The notes: generated by a model from the letters alone, not told the origin. Positions 14,785-23,816 are shown, numbered from the stretch's first letter. The stretch is 64,000 nucleotides of DNA from CAZSSH01 sp964609825 (GCA_964609825.1 CAZSSH010000005.1:310001-374000); one strand, 5' to 3'. Made by a program: numbers and translations.

Positions 14785-17541
14785 ATGTTGAGGTCAAAGT
14801 TGGGGCGGGTTCTGGCGGCAGTCATGCTGTCGGCGTGTCAGGCATGGGCGCTCGAGTTGTCGTGGTCCGGCAACGGGGTGTTGATCAAAAACGGCGAAAT
14901 GGGCGAGTTTACTCTGGAGTCGCCGATTTTGCTCGTCAAGGATCAGGAGCAAAAGCCCTTGACCAATCAGATCGAGGGGGCGTCGGTCACTTATACTTAT
15001 GCCTCGGGCGGCGTCATCAAAGGGGCGATTGAGGGCGACAAAGTGACTTTGTCCTTTGCCAACATCCCCGCCGACAGCCGTTATCAAATGCAGCTCATCA
15101 TCCCCGGCAATTACCGCGAGGGCGGCAAATGGCAGCTGGGCGGCAAGTCGGGCGAGTTTCCGCAGCAGAGCGTCAAGGGCAAGGCACAAGTCCATCAGGA
15201 CAATGCTGAAACATTCTCCTTCAGCAATTACGGCGGCCAGTCGCTGACCGTCCGCTGCCCGGCGGCGTGGGCGTTTCAACAGCTGACCGACTTCCGGGAG
15301 TGGAATTGGCCGGTGTTTTCGTGGCGCGTTTTTATGCCGCTGCCCAATCTGGATCCGCAGAGCTTTACGATCACTGGCGGGAGCGCCGCCGCCAAAGTCG
15401 CGCCGCGCGTCGACCGCTTCGGCCAGACCACGCTCAAAGAGTACCCCGGCAAAGTGACCGATGAGCAACAGCTTAAAAGTGACGTCCAGACGGAAAAGGC
15501 CTATTACCAGTCCTTTGCCATGCCCAAACTTGACGCCTTCGGCGGCTTGCCCGGCTCGGGAGCACAATTGCAGCTTGCCAAGACCGGTTATTTCCATGTC
15601 CAAAAGGTCAATGGCCGCTGGGCGATGGTGGACCCGGAGGGCAATTTATTTTTTCAGCTCGGGATTTGCTGCATGGACCGGGCGGCCGACTATACTTATG
15701 TCACCGGGCGCGAGAGCATTTACGAGTGGCTGCCGCCCCGCCGCGACGGCTTTGAGGCCGCGTGGAATCCCAACAGTTATTGGAACCCGAGCTCGGTTTC
15801 GTTTTACGACGCCAACTATATCCGCAAATACGGTAAAATTGACGAAAATGAGTTTTTGTCGCGGATGGTTGACCGGGTGCGCGCCTTTGGTTTCAACTCG
15901 GCCGGGGCCTTTTCCGGCAAAGTTGACGGCTTTGCCCAAAATCGTTTTCCGTTTGTCGAGTCGCTGCCGCTGGCCGTGTGGCAGATCGACCACATGCCCG
16001 GTTTGACCGGGATTTTTGACCCCTTTGATCCGGCGATCCGCGCCAAAGTCGAGAGCTCATTTGCCCAAATGCTGCCCGCCAACGCCAAAAACCCGTGGTT
16101 GATCGGTTACTTTTTGGCCAACGAGCAAAGCTGGCAGGATGTGACGCGCGCGGTCCCGCTGATGCCGGGCAAACAAGCGTGCAAACGCGAGTTGGTCCAA
16201 ATGCTGCAAAAGAAATATGCCGCCATTGACGACTTCAACCGCGTCTGGGAGTGCAACGCCAAGGATTTTGCCGCCTTGAATGATATGCAATTGGCTGTCA
16301 AGACCAAGGCGGCCAACGCCGATATGCTGGAGTATTATGAGTACTTTTTGGAGGCTTATTTCAAGCTCGTCACCGAAACTTTTAAGAAGTATGACCCCAA
16401 CCACATGCTGATCGGCAACCGCTGGCAGCCCGGGACGGCCAACAGCGAAATTTTGTGCCGGATCACCGGCAAATACATGGATGTCATCAGCATCAATTAT
16501 TACACCAGCATGATTGACAAAAATTTCATCCGCCGAATCTATGACTGGAGCGGACAGAAGCCGCAGCTGTGGAGCGAGTTTTACTACACCAGCGAGCGTC
16601 AGGCCGGGCCCAACAGTTTCTCGTTTGACCTCCCGACGCAGCGGGAGCGGGGACTTGCGTACCGCAACTATGTGGAGACCGCCGCCAGTCTCGGCTTTGT
16701 CGTCGGGATTGAGTGGTTTACTTTGGTCGATCAGCCGATCACCGGGCGCTTTTTTGAGAAATACAACGGGGAGAGCTGCAATACCGGCCTTTTCAGCGTG
16801 GTTGACCGGCCCTACCGCGACATGATTGACGAGATGGCGAAGTCGCACCAAACAATTTATGATGTCATGCAGGGCAAGCGTGAACCTTACGTCTTTGACC
16901 ACCCGCAGTTCGTCGCCGGAGCCTCGACGCGCCGCACGGCGGACGCCGGGCGGGCTTTGCCGGGAATGCTGATCGACGGGCAGGATCAGGGTTACCCATT
17001 GCGTCCCCCGATGCTGATTGCGGCCGACCGCGTGGTGTCAGGAGCGGGCGGCACCAATCTCGAGGCGAGCTTCAAAAGTTGCTGGGACGACCAAAATCTT
17101 TATCTCATTGTCCAAGTCCGTGATGCGACCCCGATGCAAAACAGTCAAGCCGGCAACATGCTTTGGAGTGCCGACGGGATCGAAATCTTTTTCGGCAGCG
17201 AAAATTTGGCGGACAACGGGCCCATGCTGTTTTCCGATCTTCAAGTCTTGATTGGCGCGGGCAAAACCGGTCAAATTTTTGTCAGCAACAATCGCAGTTG
17301 CGAGGGCATTATTTCCGCCGTTGTCCCGGCTGCGGACGGCAAGGGTTACACCTTGGAAGTCGCACTGCCGTGGAAAGTTTTGGGAGTCGCCAAGGTCACT
17401 GACGGCATGAAATTCCGCTTTGATCTCGCCGTCGACGACAGTCTTAACGGCAAGGACCGGCAGGCGCAACTCATGTGGAGCGGCAATCACCGCAACTCCT
17501 CCGACCGCGGCGCCTGGGGAGAACTCAAGCTGACCAAATAA
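14785..17541 (+). CDS. Secreted GH50-like glycosidase with C-terminal CBM9-like domain
   Basis: Start at 14785 (MLRSKLGRVLAAVM), with GAGGGGG upstream; a signal peptide ends near QAWA. The 918-residue protein has an N-terminal beta-sandwich of about 230 residues. A barrel follows that opens with GYFHVQKVNGRWAMVDPEG then FFQLGIC, an entry strongly resembling GH50 beta-agarases. The candidate acid/base Glu is in YFLANEQSW and the nucleophile Glu in QLWSEFYYTSE. The last ~190 residues match the CBM9 pattern (SCWDDQNLYLIVQVRD, ADGIEIFFG, VALPWKVLG, and a final RGAWGELKL). GH50 enzymes act on agarose-type beta-galactans; the exact substrate is not established here. Regulation by the adjacent LacI protein is likely. 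Confidence 0.78.
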   Translation: MLRSKLGRVLAAVMLSACQAWALELSWSGNGVLIKNGEMGEFTLESPILLVKDQEQKPLTNQIEGASVTYTYASGGVIKGAIEGDKVTLSFANIPADSRYQMQLIIPGNYREGGKWQLGGKSGEFPQQSVKGKAQVHQDNAETFSFSNYGGQSLTVRCPAAWAFQQLTDFREWNWPVFSWRVFMPLPNLDPQSFTITGGSAAAKVAPRVDRFGQTTLKEYPGKVTDEQQLKSDVQTEKAYYQSFAMPKLDAFGGLPGSGAQLQLAKTGYFHVQKVNGRWAMVDPEGNLFFQLGICCMDRAADYTYVTGRESIYEWLPPRRDGFEAAWNPNSYWNPSSVSFYDANYIRKYGKIDENEFLSRMVDRVRAFGFNSAGAFSGKVDGFAQNRFPFVESLPLAVWQIDHMPGLTGIFDPFDPAIRAKVESSFAQMLPANAKNPWLIGYFLANEQSWQDVTRAVPLMPGKQACKRELVQMLQKKYAAIDDFNRVWECNAKDFAALNDMQLAVKTKAANADMLEYYEYFLEAYFKLVTETFKKYDPNHMLIGNRWQPGTANSEILCRITGKYMDVISINYYTSMIDKNFIRRIYDWSGQKPQLWSEFYYTSERQAGPNSFSFDLPTQRERGLAYRNYVETAASLGFVVGIEWFTLVDQPITGRFFEKYNGESCNTGLFSVVDRPYRDMIDEMAKSHQTIYDVMQGKREPYVFDHPQFVAGASTRRTADAGRALPGMLIDGQDQGYPLRPPMLIAADRVVSGAGGTNLEASFKSCWDDQNLYLIVQVRDATPMQNSQAGNMLWSADGIEIFFGSENLADNGPMLFSDLQVLIGAGKTGQIFVSNNRSCEGIISAVVPAADGKGYTLEVALPWKVLGVAKVTDGMKFRFDLAVDDSLNGKDRQAQLMWSGNHRNSSDRGAWGELKLTK

Positions 17542-17543
17542 TT

Positions 17544-19445
17544 TTACTCCAAACTCCGGGTTTTCATCGCCCGGAGCGAGTTGAGGATGGCCAGCAAGGC
17601 GACGCCGACGTCGGCAAAGATGGCGAACCAGACGGAGGCGAAACCGACGGCGGCAAGGATCATCACGGCGCCCTTAAAGCCGAGCGACATGGCGATATTT
17701 TGCCGGACGATCCACTGCGTCCGGCGGGCGATTTTGATCGCCAAAGGAAGCTTGGCCAAGTCGTCGGTCATAATGACCACATCGGCGGCCTCGATGGCCG
17801 CATCGGAACCGGCGCCGCCCATGGCGATACCGATGTCGGCGCGCGCCAATACGGGGGCGTCATTGATCCCGTCGCCGACAAAAGCGGTCTTGCCGGGAGG
17901 CGGCGTAGCTTGCATCAAATTCTCCAGCTTGACAATCTTATCCTGCGGCAAGAGTTCGGCATAGACGCAACTCAAATGCAGCTCTTTGGCCACTTTGTCC
18001 GCGCTGGCGGCATGGTCGCCGGTCAGCATGGCAAGCTCATTGACGCCGAGTCGGCGCAATGCTTGCAAATGCTGCGCCGCATGCGGCCGCAACTGGTCGG
18101 AGATAATCAAATACCCGAGGTAACGCCCGGATAAACTCACATGCACCACCGTCCCGGTGACGTCGTTTTTGACCCCGGCAATGTGACTCAACAAGCGGGC
18201 GTTGCCGGCACGGATTTCGCCTTCGGCGCTTTGGGCGATGACCCCCCGACCGGCGATTTCGGCGACCTCGGTGCAAGGTTCCGGTGTCTTGCAGTAAGCC
18301 TTGAGGATCGATTTGGCAATCGGGTGGTTGGAGTGCGCCTCGGCCATCGCCGCATAACGCAGGAGGACAGCTTTGTCAACGCCGTCGGCGGGATGTTTGC
18401 TTGTTACCTCAAAGACGCCCTTGGTTAAGGTGCCGGTTTTATCCAGTGCCATGGTACTGATTTTGCCCAAGAGCTCCAGATAATTGCCCCCTTTGACCAA
18501 AATGCCGTTGCGCGCCGCGCCGCCGATACCGCCAAAAAAGCCGAGCGGGATCGACAGCACCAAAGCGCATGGGCAGGAGATGATTAAGAAACTCAGGGCC
18601 TTGTAAATCCACTCCTCAAAACTGCCGAAGCCCAAGAGGGGCGGCGCAATCATCAAAACGACCGCCAAGCCGACCACCGCCGGGGTGTAGACGCGGGCAA
18701 ACCGGGTGATGAATTTTTCAGTCGGCGATTTGTGGCTGGCGGCGTCGCGCACCAAGGCAACAATCCTGGCGACGGTGGACTCGGCAAACGGGCGCGTGAC
18801 CTTGATCTCCAATACGCCGTCAAGCGCAATCGAGCCCGATAAGACTTCGTTTGCGGTTTCAACCCGGCGCGGCACCGCTTCGCCGGTCAGGGCCTTGGTG
18901 TCCAAAAAGGCGCTGCCCGCCGTCACCACTCCATCCAGCGGGATTTTTTCGCCGGGCTTGACTACGATGGTTTCGCCGACTTTGACCGCGTCAGGAGCGA
19001 TGGTGATGATGTCGCTTGGGGTTTTAAGGTGCGCCTGATCGCTGCGTAAATCCATCAGGTCAACGATGTTTTTGCGCGATTTCTCGACCGCCATCTCCTG
19101 CAGCATCTCGCCGACGCCGTAAAAGATCATGACGGCCACCGCCTCGGCCATTTCGCCGATGGCAAACGCGCCCAGCGAGGCCGCACCCATCAAAAAGTTT
19201 TCGTCAAACATTTGGCCGCGCCGGATGTTTCTCAGGGCGTCAAACAGTACCTCGTATCCGGCGACAAAATAAGCGACAGCAAAGGCGACTACCTGGATGA
19301 TCCCTTGGGGCGCAACATAGGCCGCCGCGACGGCGATGACCAAGGCGATGCCCAAGCGCCATAAGGTTTTGGGGGTATCGCTGTTTTGGGACTGACCGCC
19401 GCAACAGCCGCAGCAATTGGTTTTTTCCTGATGATGGTGACTCAT
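17544..19445 (-). CDS. Heavy-metal P1B-type ATPase, Zn/Cd-type
   Basis: Start at 19445 (MSHHHQEK...), preceded by AAGGA. About 633 residues. All P-type landmarks are present: LTGEAVP, the CPC ion motif in ISCPCALVLS, phosphorylation site DKTGTLTKG, HP in SNHPIAKS, and GDGINDAPVLARADIG. The last membrane segments carry a Lys in MSLGFKGAV and an ADVGVALL motif, the pattern of Zn2+/Cd2+/Pb2+ exporters rather than Cu+ exporters. There is no N-terminal HMA domain; instead a short tail of three His and four Cys (HHH, NCCGCCGG). A 12-2-12 palindrome of the ArsR/SmtB type overlaps the predicted promoter. It converges with the GH50-like gene with a two-base gap. Confidence 0.9.
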   Translation of the reverse strand: MSHHHQEKTNCCGCCGGQSQNSDTPKTLWRLGIALVIAVAAAYVAPQGIIQVVAFAVAYFVAGYEVLFDALRNIRRGQMFDENFLMGAASLGAFAIGEMAEAVAVMIFYGVGEMLQEMAVEKSRKNIVDLMDLRSDQAHLKTPSDIITIAPDAVKVGETIVVKPGEKIPLDGVVTAGSAFLDTKALTGEAVPRRVETANEVLSGSIALDGVLEIKVTRPFAESTVARIVALVRDAASHKSPTEKFITRFARVYTPAVVGLAVVLMIAPPLLGFGSFEEWIYKALSFLIISCPCALVLSIPLGFFGGIGGAARNGILVKGGNYLELLGKISTMALDKTGTLTKGVFEVTSKHPADGVDKAVLLRYAAMAEAHSNHPIAKSILKAYCKTPEPCTEVAEIAGRGVIAQSAEGEIRAGNARLLSHIAGVKNDVTGTVVHVSLSGRYLGYLIISDQLRPHAAQHLQALRRLGVNELAMLTGDHAASADKVAKELHLSCVYAELLPQDKIVKLENLMQATPPPGKTAFVGDGINDAPVLARADIGIAMGGAGSDAAIEAADVVIMTDDLAKLPLAIKIARRTQWIVRQNIAMSLGFKGAVMILAAVGFASVWFAIFADVGVALLAILNSLRAMKTRSLE

Positions 19446-19467
19446 ATTTTTAATCCTTATTGATTGT

Positions 19468-19493
19468 TTATACATATACCCGTATATGTATAA
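19468..19493. promoter_or_regulatory. 12-2-12 palindrome, ArsR/SmtB-type operator
   Basis: A perfect inverted repeat with 12-base arms (left arm TTATACATATAC) and a CC centre. It overlaps a predicted minus-strand -10 (TATTAT at 19490-19495, with TTGAAA 18 bases upstream) of the P-type ATPase gene. The 12-2-12 geometry is characteristic of ArsR/SmtB metal sensors. No such regulator gene is in the window. Confidence 0.75.
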
Positions 19494-19568
19494 TATAAAA
19501 CAAAAAATAAAATTTTCAAGTCAAAAAAGATAATTGCAAAACTATTTTGAGATTTTTGCAATTACCTC

Positions 19569-19596
19569 AAAAAAATCCCGATCAATAAGATCAGGA
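19569..19596 (-). terminator. Intrinsic terminator after the glycosidase at 19628
   Basis: On the minus strand an 8-bp stem (TCCTGATC / GATCGGGA, one G-T pair) with a 5-base loop precedes seven T residues. Confidence 0.75.
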
Positions 19597-19627
19597 CTTT
19601 GGCAAATGGAAATAACGGCAATTGGGA

Positions 19628-21400
19628 TTACTGCCTGGCCAAGTGAAACAACACGGTTTCGGGGCCGGTAAAGTCATAGACAAACTCTTTGCAGTTGCTT
19701 GCCACTGCTTTGCCGGAAAAGAGCTCGGTGACGGTTTTGACCGGCGCTTTGAGGTAAATTGTTAAGCGTCCGGTGCGGGTGGTATGGATAGAGAGTAAAT
19801 CGCGCCCGGCCCAGACCGGACAGAGATCGTCGGTGTAACAGTGGACGCCTGCTGTTTGCGCCTCACGGCGGAGATTGGCGGCGGTGATTTGCGACTGGTC
19901 GGCAAACTTTGTGCCGGGGAGTTGCTGTTGTTGCCAATTTTTGCCGTCGGTGAGGCCGCAGGGGCCGCACCAGCAGACCTGGCGGCGGCCGAAAACTTCC
20001 GTTTGCAGCATTGCCGTCGTCGCCGGGGTTATTTGGACTTGGGCGGCAAAAATGACCAACTTGATCGACTCGGGGAGGTGGGGGAGGTCGTTTAAGGAGT
20101 AAATCTGGTGCGGTGTCCCCAGCCGGTTGAGGGCGTTTTGCACAGCGCGGTAGGGGCGGCTCCACGGTCCGTTTTCGTTGATCAACGGGGTGCTGGCCGG
20201 GTCGACGATCAGGGCGACTTCCGCCTCCGGGGTAAATGAGGCGTCCGCCCACTGATCCCAGATCACTTTGCAGCGGGCAATCACCGCCATGTTTTGGGGA
20301 TCGACAAAAAATTTGCCCCACATGTCAAACCACCACAACGAGGCGCCGTGAAACAACGCGCGGCAAAATTCGCGGCGCAATCCGGCGCGGTCCTCATCAA
20401 GATTTTTCCACGCATTCATCCACTCCAGCTCGACATAAGGGGTCAGATGCATGTTGGCCGAGTGGGTGCGGTGATCGATCTCGTAAAGACAGTTTTTGCC
20501 GTAGCGGCGGACGGTCCCGTTGGGGGTCATAAAGCCGCTCCCGCCGCCCATCTCGCGGTCGTGATAATCGCCGGGGCTGATGACGAAATCAATGGCGTTA
20601 CACTGGTGGAGTTTCTCATAGGCCAAATGTCCGTAAATGGTGGCACGCGCCTCCAACTCTAAAATATAGCCGTAAAAGACGCCGATTTGCTTGTCGCCGG
20701 ATATTTTGGGGCGGATTTGTGAGGCAAAACGGAGGATGGTCTCAACTATGAGCTCGCTGTGAAACTGCCAGTATTGCAGCGCCCCGGAGTTGAGCACGCG
20801 GTCGCGAAAGGTGTGATTGTCGTGCGGCGCCTCGTTGCGCTCGCGTACGGTCGGCGCGTCCGCCGGGACCGGCAGACCTTGCTTTTGGCACCAGTTCTGA
20901 TACCGGACGAGCTTGGCGGCGGTTTCGGTCCCCTCGGAGTGATCCATCCACTCGTCGGTTTTGCCGCACATGAGGATGTAGCAACCGATCCGGTCAGGGT
21001 AGTGCGCCTCGGCGTATTCGACAAATTTAAGCAGATATTTTTCGGTTTCAGTTTGCCATCTTTCTTCGCAAAGAGCATTGCCGAGCTGGGAAAAACTGTC
21101 GACAAAGAGTTGGCGGGCGAGCCACAACGGCGAATTGAGGTCAATCATACAGAGGATTTCCGCCTCCGGGCAGATGGCGAGGACGTCATGCATTTGCTCG
21201 TCAAACGGCGCAAAGTCATAAGCGTCAAACCATTTCCATATGCTGTCATACTGGCTGTACGGTTCGCCCAATGAGTTGGCCGAGTGACCGGCAAACACGC
21301 AATATTGTTTGACGCCGATTTCGGCAAATTGTTTCATTGCATCAAATTCTTTCCAAAATGAGCGGTAGGCAAAGTATGGTTTGGCGGATGGATTATACAT
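19628..21400 (-). CDS. Cytoplasmic clan-A glycoside hydrolase (beta-galactosidase-like)
   Basis: The start at 21400 (MYNPSAKPYFAYRSF) has GGGAG upstream within a slightly longer frame. About 590 residues with no signal peptide. The N-terminal two-thirds look like a (beta/alpha)8 barrel with candidate catalytic Glu residues in GKTDEWMDHSEG and YVELEWMNAW. The strand RALFHGASLWWFDMWG follows. The C-terminal third resembles the trimerisation-like domain of GH42-type enzymes (EVALIVDPASTPL, then IKLVIFAAQVQIT). The exact GH family and substrate are not certain. A divergent AraC gene 107 bases away is the likely regulator. Confidence 0.65.
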   Translation of the reverse strand: MYNPSAKPYFAYRSFWKEFDAMKQFAEIGVKQYCVFAGHSANSLGEPYSQYDSIWKWFDAYDFAPFDEQMHDVLAICPEAEILCMIDLNSPLWLARQLFVDSFSQLGNALCEERWQTETEKYLLKFVEYAEAHYPDRIGCYILMCGKTDEWMDHSEGTETAAKLVRYQNWCQKQGLPVPADAPTVRERNEAPHDNHTFRDRVLNSGALQYWQFHSELIVETILRFASQIRPKISGDKQIGVFYGYILELEARATIYGHLAYEKLHQCNAIDFVISPGDYHDREMGGGSGFMTPNGTVRRYGKNCLYEIDHRTHSANMHLTPYVELEWMNAWKNLDEDRAGLRREFCRALFHGASLWWFDMWGKFFVDPQNMAVIARCKVIWDQWADASFTPEAEVALIVDPASTPLINENGPWSRPYRAVQNALNRLGTPHQIYSLNDLPHLPESIKLVIFAAQVQITPATTAMLQTEVFGRRQVCWCGPCGLTDGKNWQQQQLPGTKFADQSQITAANLRREAQTAGVHCYTDDLCPVWAGRDLLSIHTTRTGRLTIYLKAPVKTVTELFSGKAVASNCKEFVYDFTGPETVLFHLARQ

Positions 21401-21444
21401 AAAAAATTCTCCCATTTTTTTATCATATATTTTACTCCTTATTA

Positions 21445-21505
21445 TTGACAAAAACAAGTTGCAAGTGTACTTTATATTTATAATAAACGCTTAAAATATT
21501 TATAA
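21445..21505 (+). promoter_or_regulatory. Predicted promoter and repeat in the AraC/glycosidase intergenic region
   Basis: TTGACA at 21445, a 17-base spacer, then TACTTT (ends 21473), directed at the AraC gene. Directly downstream ATATTTATAA occurs twice (21474-21483 and 21496-21505), 22 bases or two helical turns apart, ending at the start codon. The repeats may be a regulator-binding site. Confidence 0.45.
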
Positions 21506-21507
21506 AA

Positions 21508-22386
21508 ATGACAATTGACCCCAACATCAATCAAGCCGCGGGCGAGAGTTACCGGGTGCGACTCTGGCGGAGCCGGACGCCCGGTTTGCCGCTGTATCCG
21601 TGTGTCACCGAGGAGGTGGTGCGTCTCCGGGGACCGGTGGAGATCCAAAACCATCACCCCTATTGTCTGGTGATTTTTGTGACTGAGGGCAAAATTGTCC
21701 ACCGTTACCAAAATTTGAGCTGCGTTCTGACTCCCGGTTTTGCGCTGGTGGTGCCCGCCGGGACGTTTTCGTTTTCGTCAACGGCGGGGTATCACAAATA
21801 TGTGATCGGTTTAAAGGGCAAGGAAACCGAGCTTTTGCTGGCCGATTTCGGCTTGCGGCAAATGGTCAAAGTCCCGGCGGATCCGGCAAAATTGCTCAAG
21901 ATTTTTCATTGTCTCGACCGCAATCTCGGGCGGCGCGACGGCGGCGATGTGCCGGAGATGCTGGGGCAGAGTTTTAAACTTTTGGGCTTACTCGCCGAGA
22001 CCAATCAGGTGCAAGGCGATAGGGTGGCGGCGGGCTTGGCTGACCGCATCCGGGCAAAAATCGAGAGCAAAATCAGCATGCCAATTAATTTAAAGGAGCT
22101 CGGGCTTGAGCTCGGGGTGCCGCAATCGTCGCTGCGGCGGATTTTTTGCCAAAGTTTCGGGGTGTCGCCCAAAGCGTTTCAGGCCGGTTTAAGGATGAGT
22201 CGGGTGCTGGAATTGTTGGAGTTGTCCGATCTGTCGATCAAGGAGATCGCCGCCGAGAGCGGCTTTCGCAACCAGTATTATTTCTCCAACTTTGTCAAAA
22301 AAGAGTACGGGATCGCTCCTGTCAAGTTGCGCGTTCAGCTGCGGGCAAGCAGTAAGGAGCTCGACTTGCCGCCCTTACATCCGTGA
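21508..22386 (+). CDS. AraC family transcriptional regulator
   Basis: 292 residues. The N-terminal half is a cupin-like sensor (PYCLVIFVTEGKIVHRYQN, then FALVVPAGTFSF). The C-terminal half has both helix-turn-helix motifs: LKELGLELGVPQSSLRRIF and LSIKEIAAESGFRNQYYF, followed by APVKLRVQ. There is no clear ribosome site before the ATG at 21508, which is unusual for this window. Divergence from the glycosidase gene at 21400 suggests it controls that gene. Its 3' end overlaps the convergent CsoR gene by 12 bases. Confidence 0.9.
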   Translation: MTIDPNINQAAGESYRVRLWRSRTPGLPLYPCVTEEVVRLRGPVEIQNHHPYCLVIFVTEGKIVHRYQNLSCVLTPGFALVVPAGTFSFSSTAGYHKYVIGLKGKETELLLADFGLRQMVKVPADPAKLLKIFHCLDRNLGRRDGGDVPEMLGQSFKLLGLLAETNQVQGDRVAAGLADRIRAKIESKISMPINLKELGLELGVPQSSLRRIFCQSFGVSPKAFQAGLRMSRVLELLELSDLSIKEIAAESGFRNQYYFSNFVKKEYGIAPVKLRVQLRASSKELDLPPLHP

Positions 22387-22647
22387 GAAGTGCTCCAAGG
22401 CCTTGGCAAAGTCGTCAAGCGTTTTTTCGGCGTCGCCGTGCTCAATGCCGTCGCGGACGCAGTGCTGGAGGTGATTTTGTAAAATCATCTGGCCGATTTT
22501 GTGCAAGGCGCTTTTGGCGGCGTTGAGCTGGATCAATACGTCCTCGCAGGGGATGTCCTCCTCGATCATCTTTTCGACCGCGTTAAGCTGGCCGATGGCT
22601 TTGCGCAAACGCAAGCGCAGTTGCTCCGAGTCCGTGCAAGTTTTCAT
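22375..22647 (-). CDS. CsoR/FrmR family metal-sensing repressor
   Basis: 90 residues, all helical. The family pattern is clear: LRKAIGQLNAVEKMIEED near the N-terminus, then Cys34 (IPCEDV), His59 and Cys63 (QNHLQHCVRDGI). This Cys-His-Cys set matches the copper-binding triad of CsoR rather than the persulfide or formaldehyde branches, although distinguishing branches needs alignment. Such proteins release DNA when they bind metal. A TACCC-N5-GGGTA inverted repeat directly upstream is the expected operator, implying autoregulation. It lies downstream of the transglutaminase-like gene on the same strand. Confidence 0.9.
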   Translation of the reverse strand: MKTCTDSEQLRLRLRKAIGQLNAVEKMIEEDIPCEDVLIQLNAAKSALHKIGQMILQNHLQHCVRDGIEHGDAEKTLDDFAKALEHFSRM

Positions 22648-22677
22648 GGTTTTATTTCCTCTGTTGCTGCCGATAAT

Positions 22678-22694
22678 ATACCCCGGCAGGGTAT
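22678..22694. promoter_or_regulatory. CsoR-type operator
   Basis: Inverted repeat ATACCC / GGGTAT with a 5-base spacer, 31 bases upstream of the CsoR start codon. The TACCC...GGGTA form is typical of CsoR-family sites. Confidence 0.75.
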
Positions 22695-22721
22695 CAAATG
22701 CAAGCGGTGGCTTAAGTTTTT

Positions 22722-23816
22722 TTACAAATCCGACGGCAACCCGGTCTGGATCAACGTAATGGTATCGTGATGCCGGGCCAATGCGTTGACGGTGGCCGGA
22801 TGCGGCGCGTTGTAAAGTTTGCGGCAGTCCTTTTCGCCCATGTCGGGGCGGGCCGCAAAGGCCAGTTGCTCGCGCCCGGTGACAAATTGGGCATTGCGGC
22901 CGTTGGTGTTGCCGCGACTGTCAAGGCGCTGCCAAAGGTTGTCCTTGGCGAGATACACCGCATTCAGCGCATGGATGCAGTACCCGGTGTCGGGGGTGTC
23001 GCCCAAGGTGAGCTTTTGGTAGCAAAAGCCGCAGGGAATATTTTGCGAGCGCAGCAATGCCGCAAGCAACATGCTTTTGGCGTAACAAATGCCGTGACCA
23101 TTAAGCAACACCTCCGAGGCGGTGCGCGTCACCTGAGGATTTTTGATGTCATAAGAGTGACTGATTTGGTCGCGGACAAAAACAAAGGCGCTTTGGATGA
23201 TCTCCAGCTCGGTTTTGCCGGTAAAAAGCTCTGCCGCCTTTTGCCGGATGGCCGGATGGTCAAAATTGACCTCGCGGTCGCAAATGAGATAATCCTTTAA
23301 CTCCGGCGATTGCGGCAGCAAGGGAAGCACCAAAATCTCTACCGGCAATGCCAGCCGGACGCCGTTGCCGGAGCCGTAGTTAAACTCCGGGGCGGCCTCC
23401 GGGGCCCATGCGAGGTGTTCCGTTGCCGGGTCAAAGGTACGTTTCGCCGTTTCGGCGGCGGCAAAGGCCGGGCCCGCGTCGCCGTGATAGGGTTTGACCA
23501 CATAAAGCATCCAAGTGTCCGGGAGCTCGATTTCCCGGTACCCGGCCGGCGTCTTGGCCGGGGAGGACAAGGCAAGCTCGATCCCGGCCGCGCAAGCGGT
23601 GTGGCCGGGGATTTGCAAACTTGCCGGCAGCGTGAGAATCGCCGCCGTATCGAGTTTGCCGGGCAAATGATTGAGCTCATTTTCCCAATCGCAGCCGTAT
23701 TCCTCACAGTAAGAAAAATAATCCGTTGCCTGCCGGGCGGCGCGGTAAAGGAGCCGCCGCCGGGGCTGCTCGGAAAGCAGCAAATGACATTGATTGAAAT
23801 CTCTGAGTTCGATCAT
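22722..23816 (-). CDS. GyrI-like sensor domain fused to a transglutaminase-like domain
   Basis: 364 residues, no signal peptide. Residues from about 65 to 175 resemble a GyrI/AraC-effector-binding fold (AAGIELALSS, GYREIELPDTWMLYVVKPYH, GNGVRLALPVEIL). The C-terminal ~170 residues form a transglutaminase-like/papain-fold domain with Cys in GHGICYAKS, His in GYCIHALNAVY and Asp in QRLDSRGN, a complete catalytic triad. Such domains may act as proteases, peptide transferases or amidases. The pairing with a small-molecule-binding domain is unusual. Its ATG overlaps the stop of the upstream SnoaL/flavin-reductase-like gene by four bases, so they are translationally coupled. Confidence 0.7.
   Translation of the reverse strand: MIELRDFNQCHLLLSEQPRRRLLYRAARQATDYFSYCEEYGCDWENELNHLPGKLDTAAILTLPASLQIPGHTACAAGIELALSSPAKTPAGYREIELPDTWMLYVVKPYHGDAGPAFAAAETAKRTFDPATEHLAWAPEAAPEFNYGSGNGVRLALPVEILVLPLLPQSPELKDYLICDREVNFDHPAIRQKAAELFTGKTELEIIQSAFVFVRDQISHSYDIKNPQVTRTASEVLLNGHGICYAKSMLLAALLRSQNIPCGFCYQKLTLGDTPDTGYCIHALNAVYLAKDNLWQRLDSRGNTNGRNAQFVTGREQLAFAARPDMGEKDCRKLYNAPHPATVNALARHHDTITLIQTGLPSDL

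Noticed and set aside
16057..16902. 281-codon antisense frame inside the GH50-like gene
   Set aside because: The plus-strand gene carries the catalytic Glu motifs and is continuous; no ribosome site or family motif on the minus strand.
22375..22386. 12-base overlap of AraC and CsoR genes as a frameshift or annotation error
   Set aside because: Both proteins end with family-typical C-termini; the overlap is a normal convergent one.
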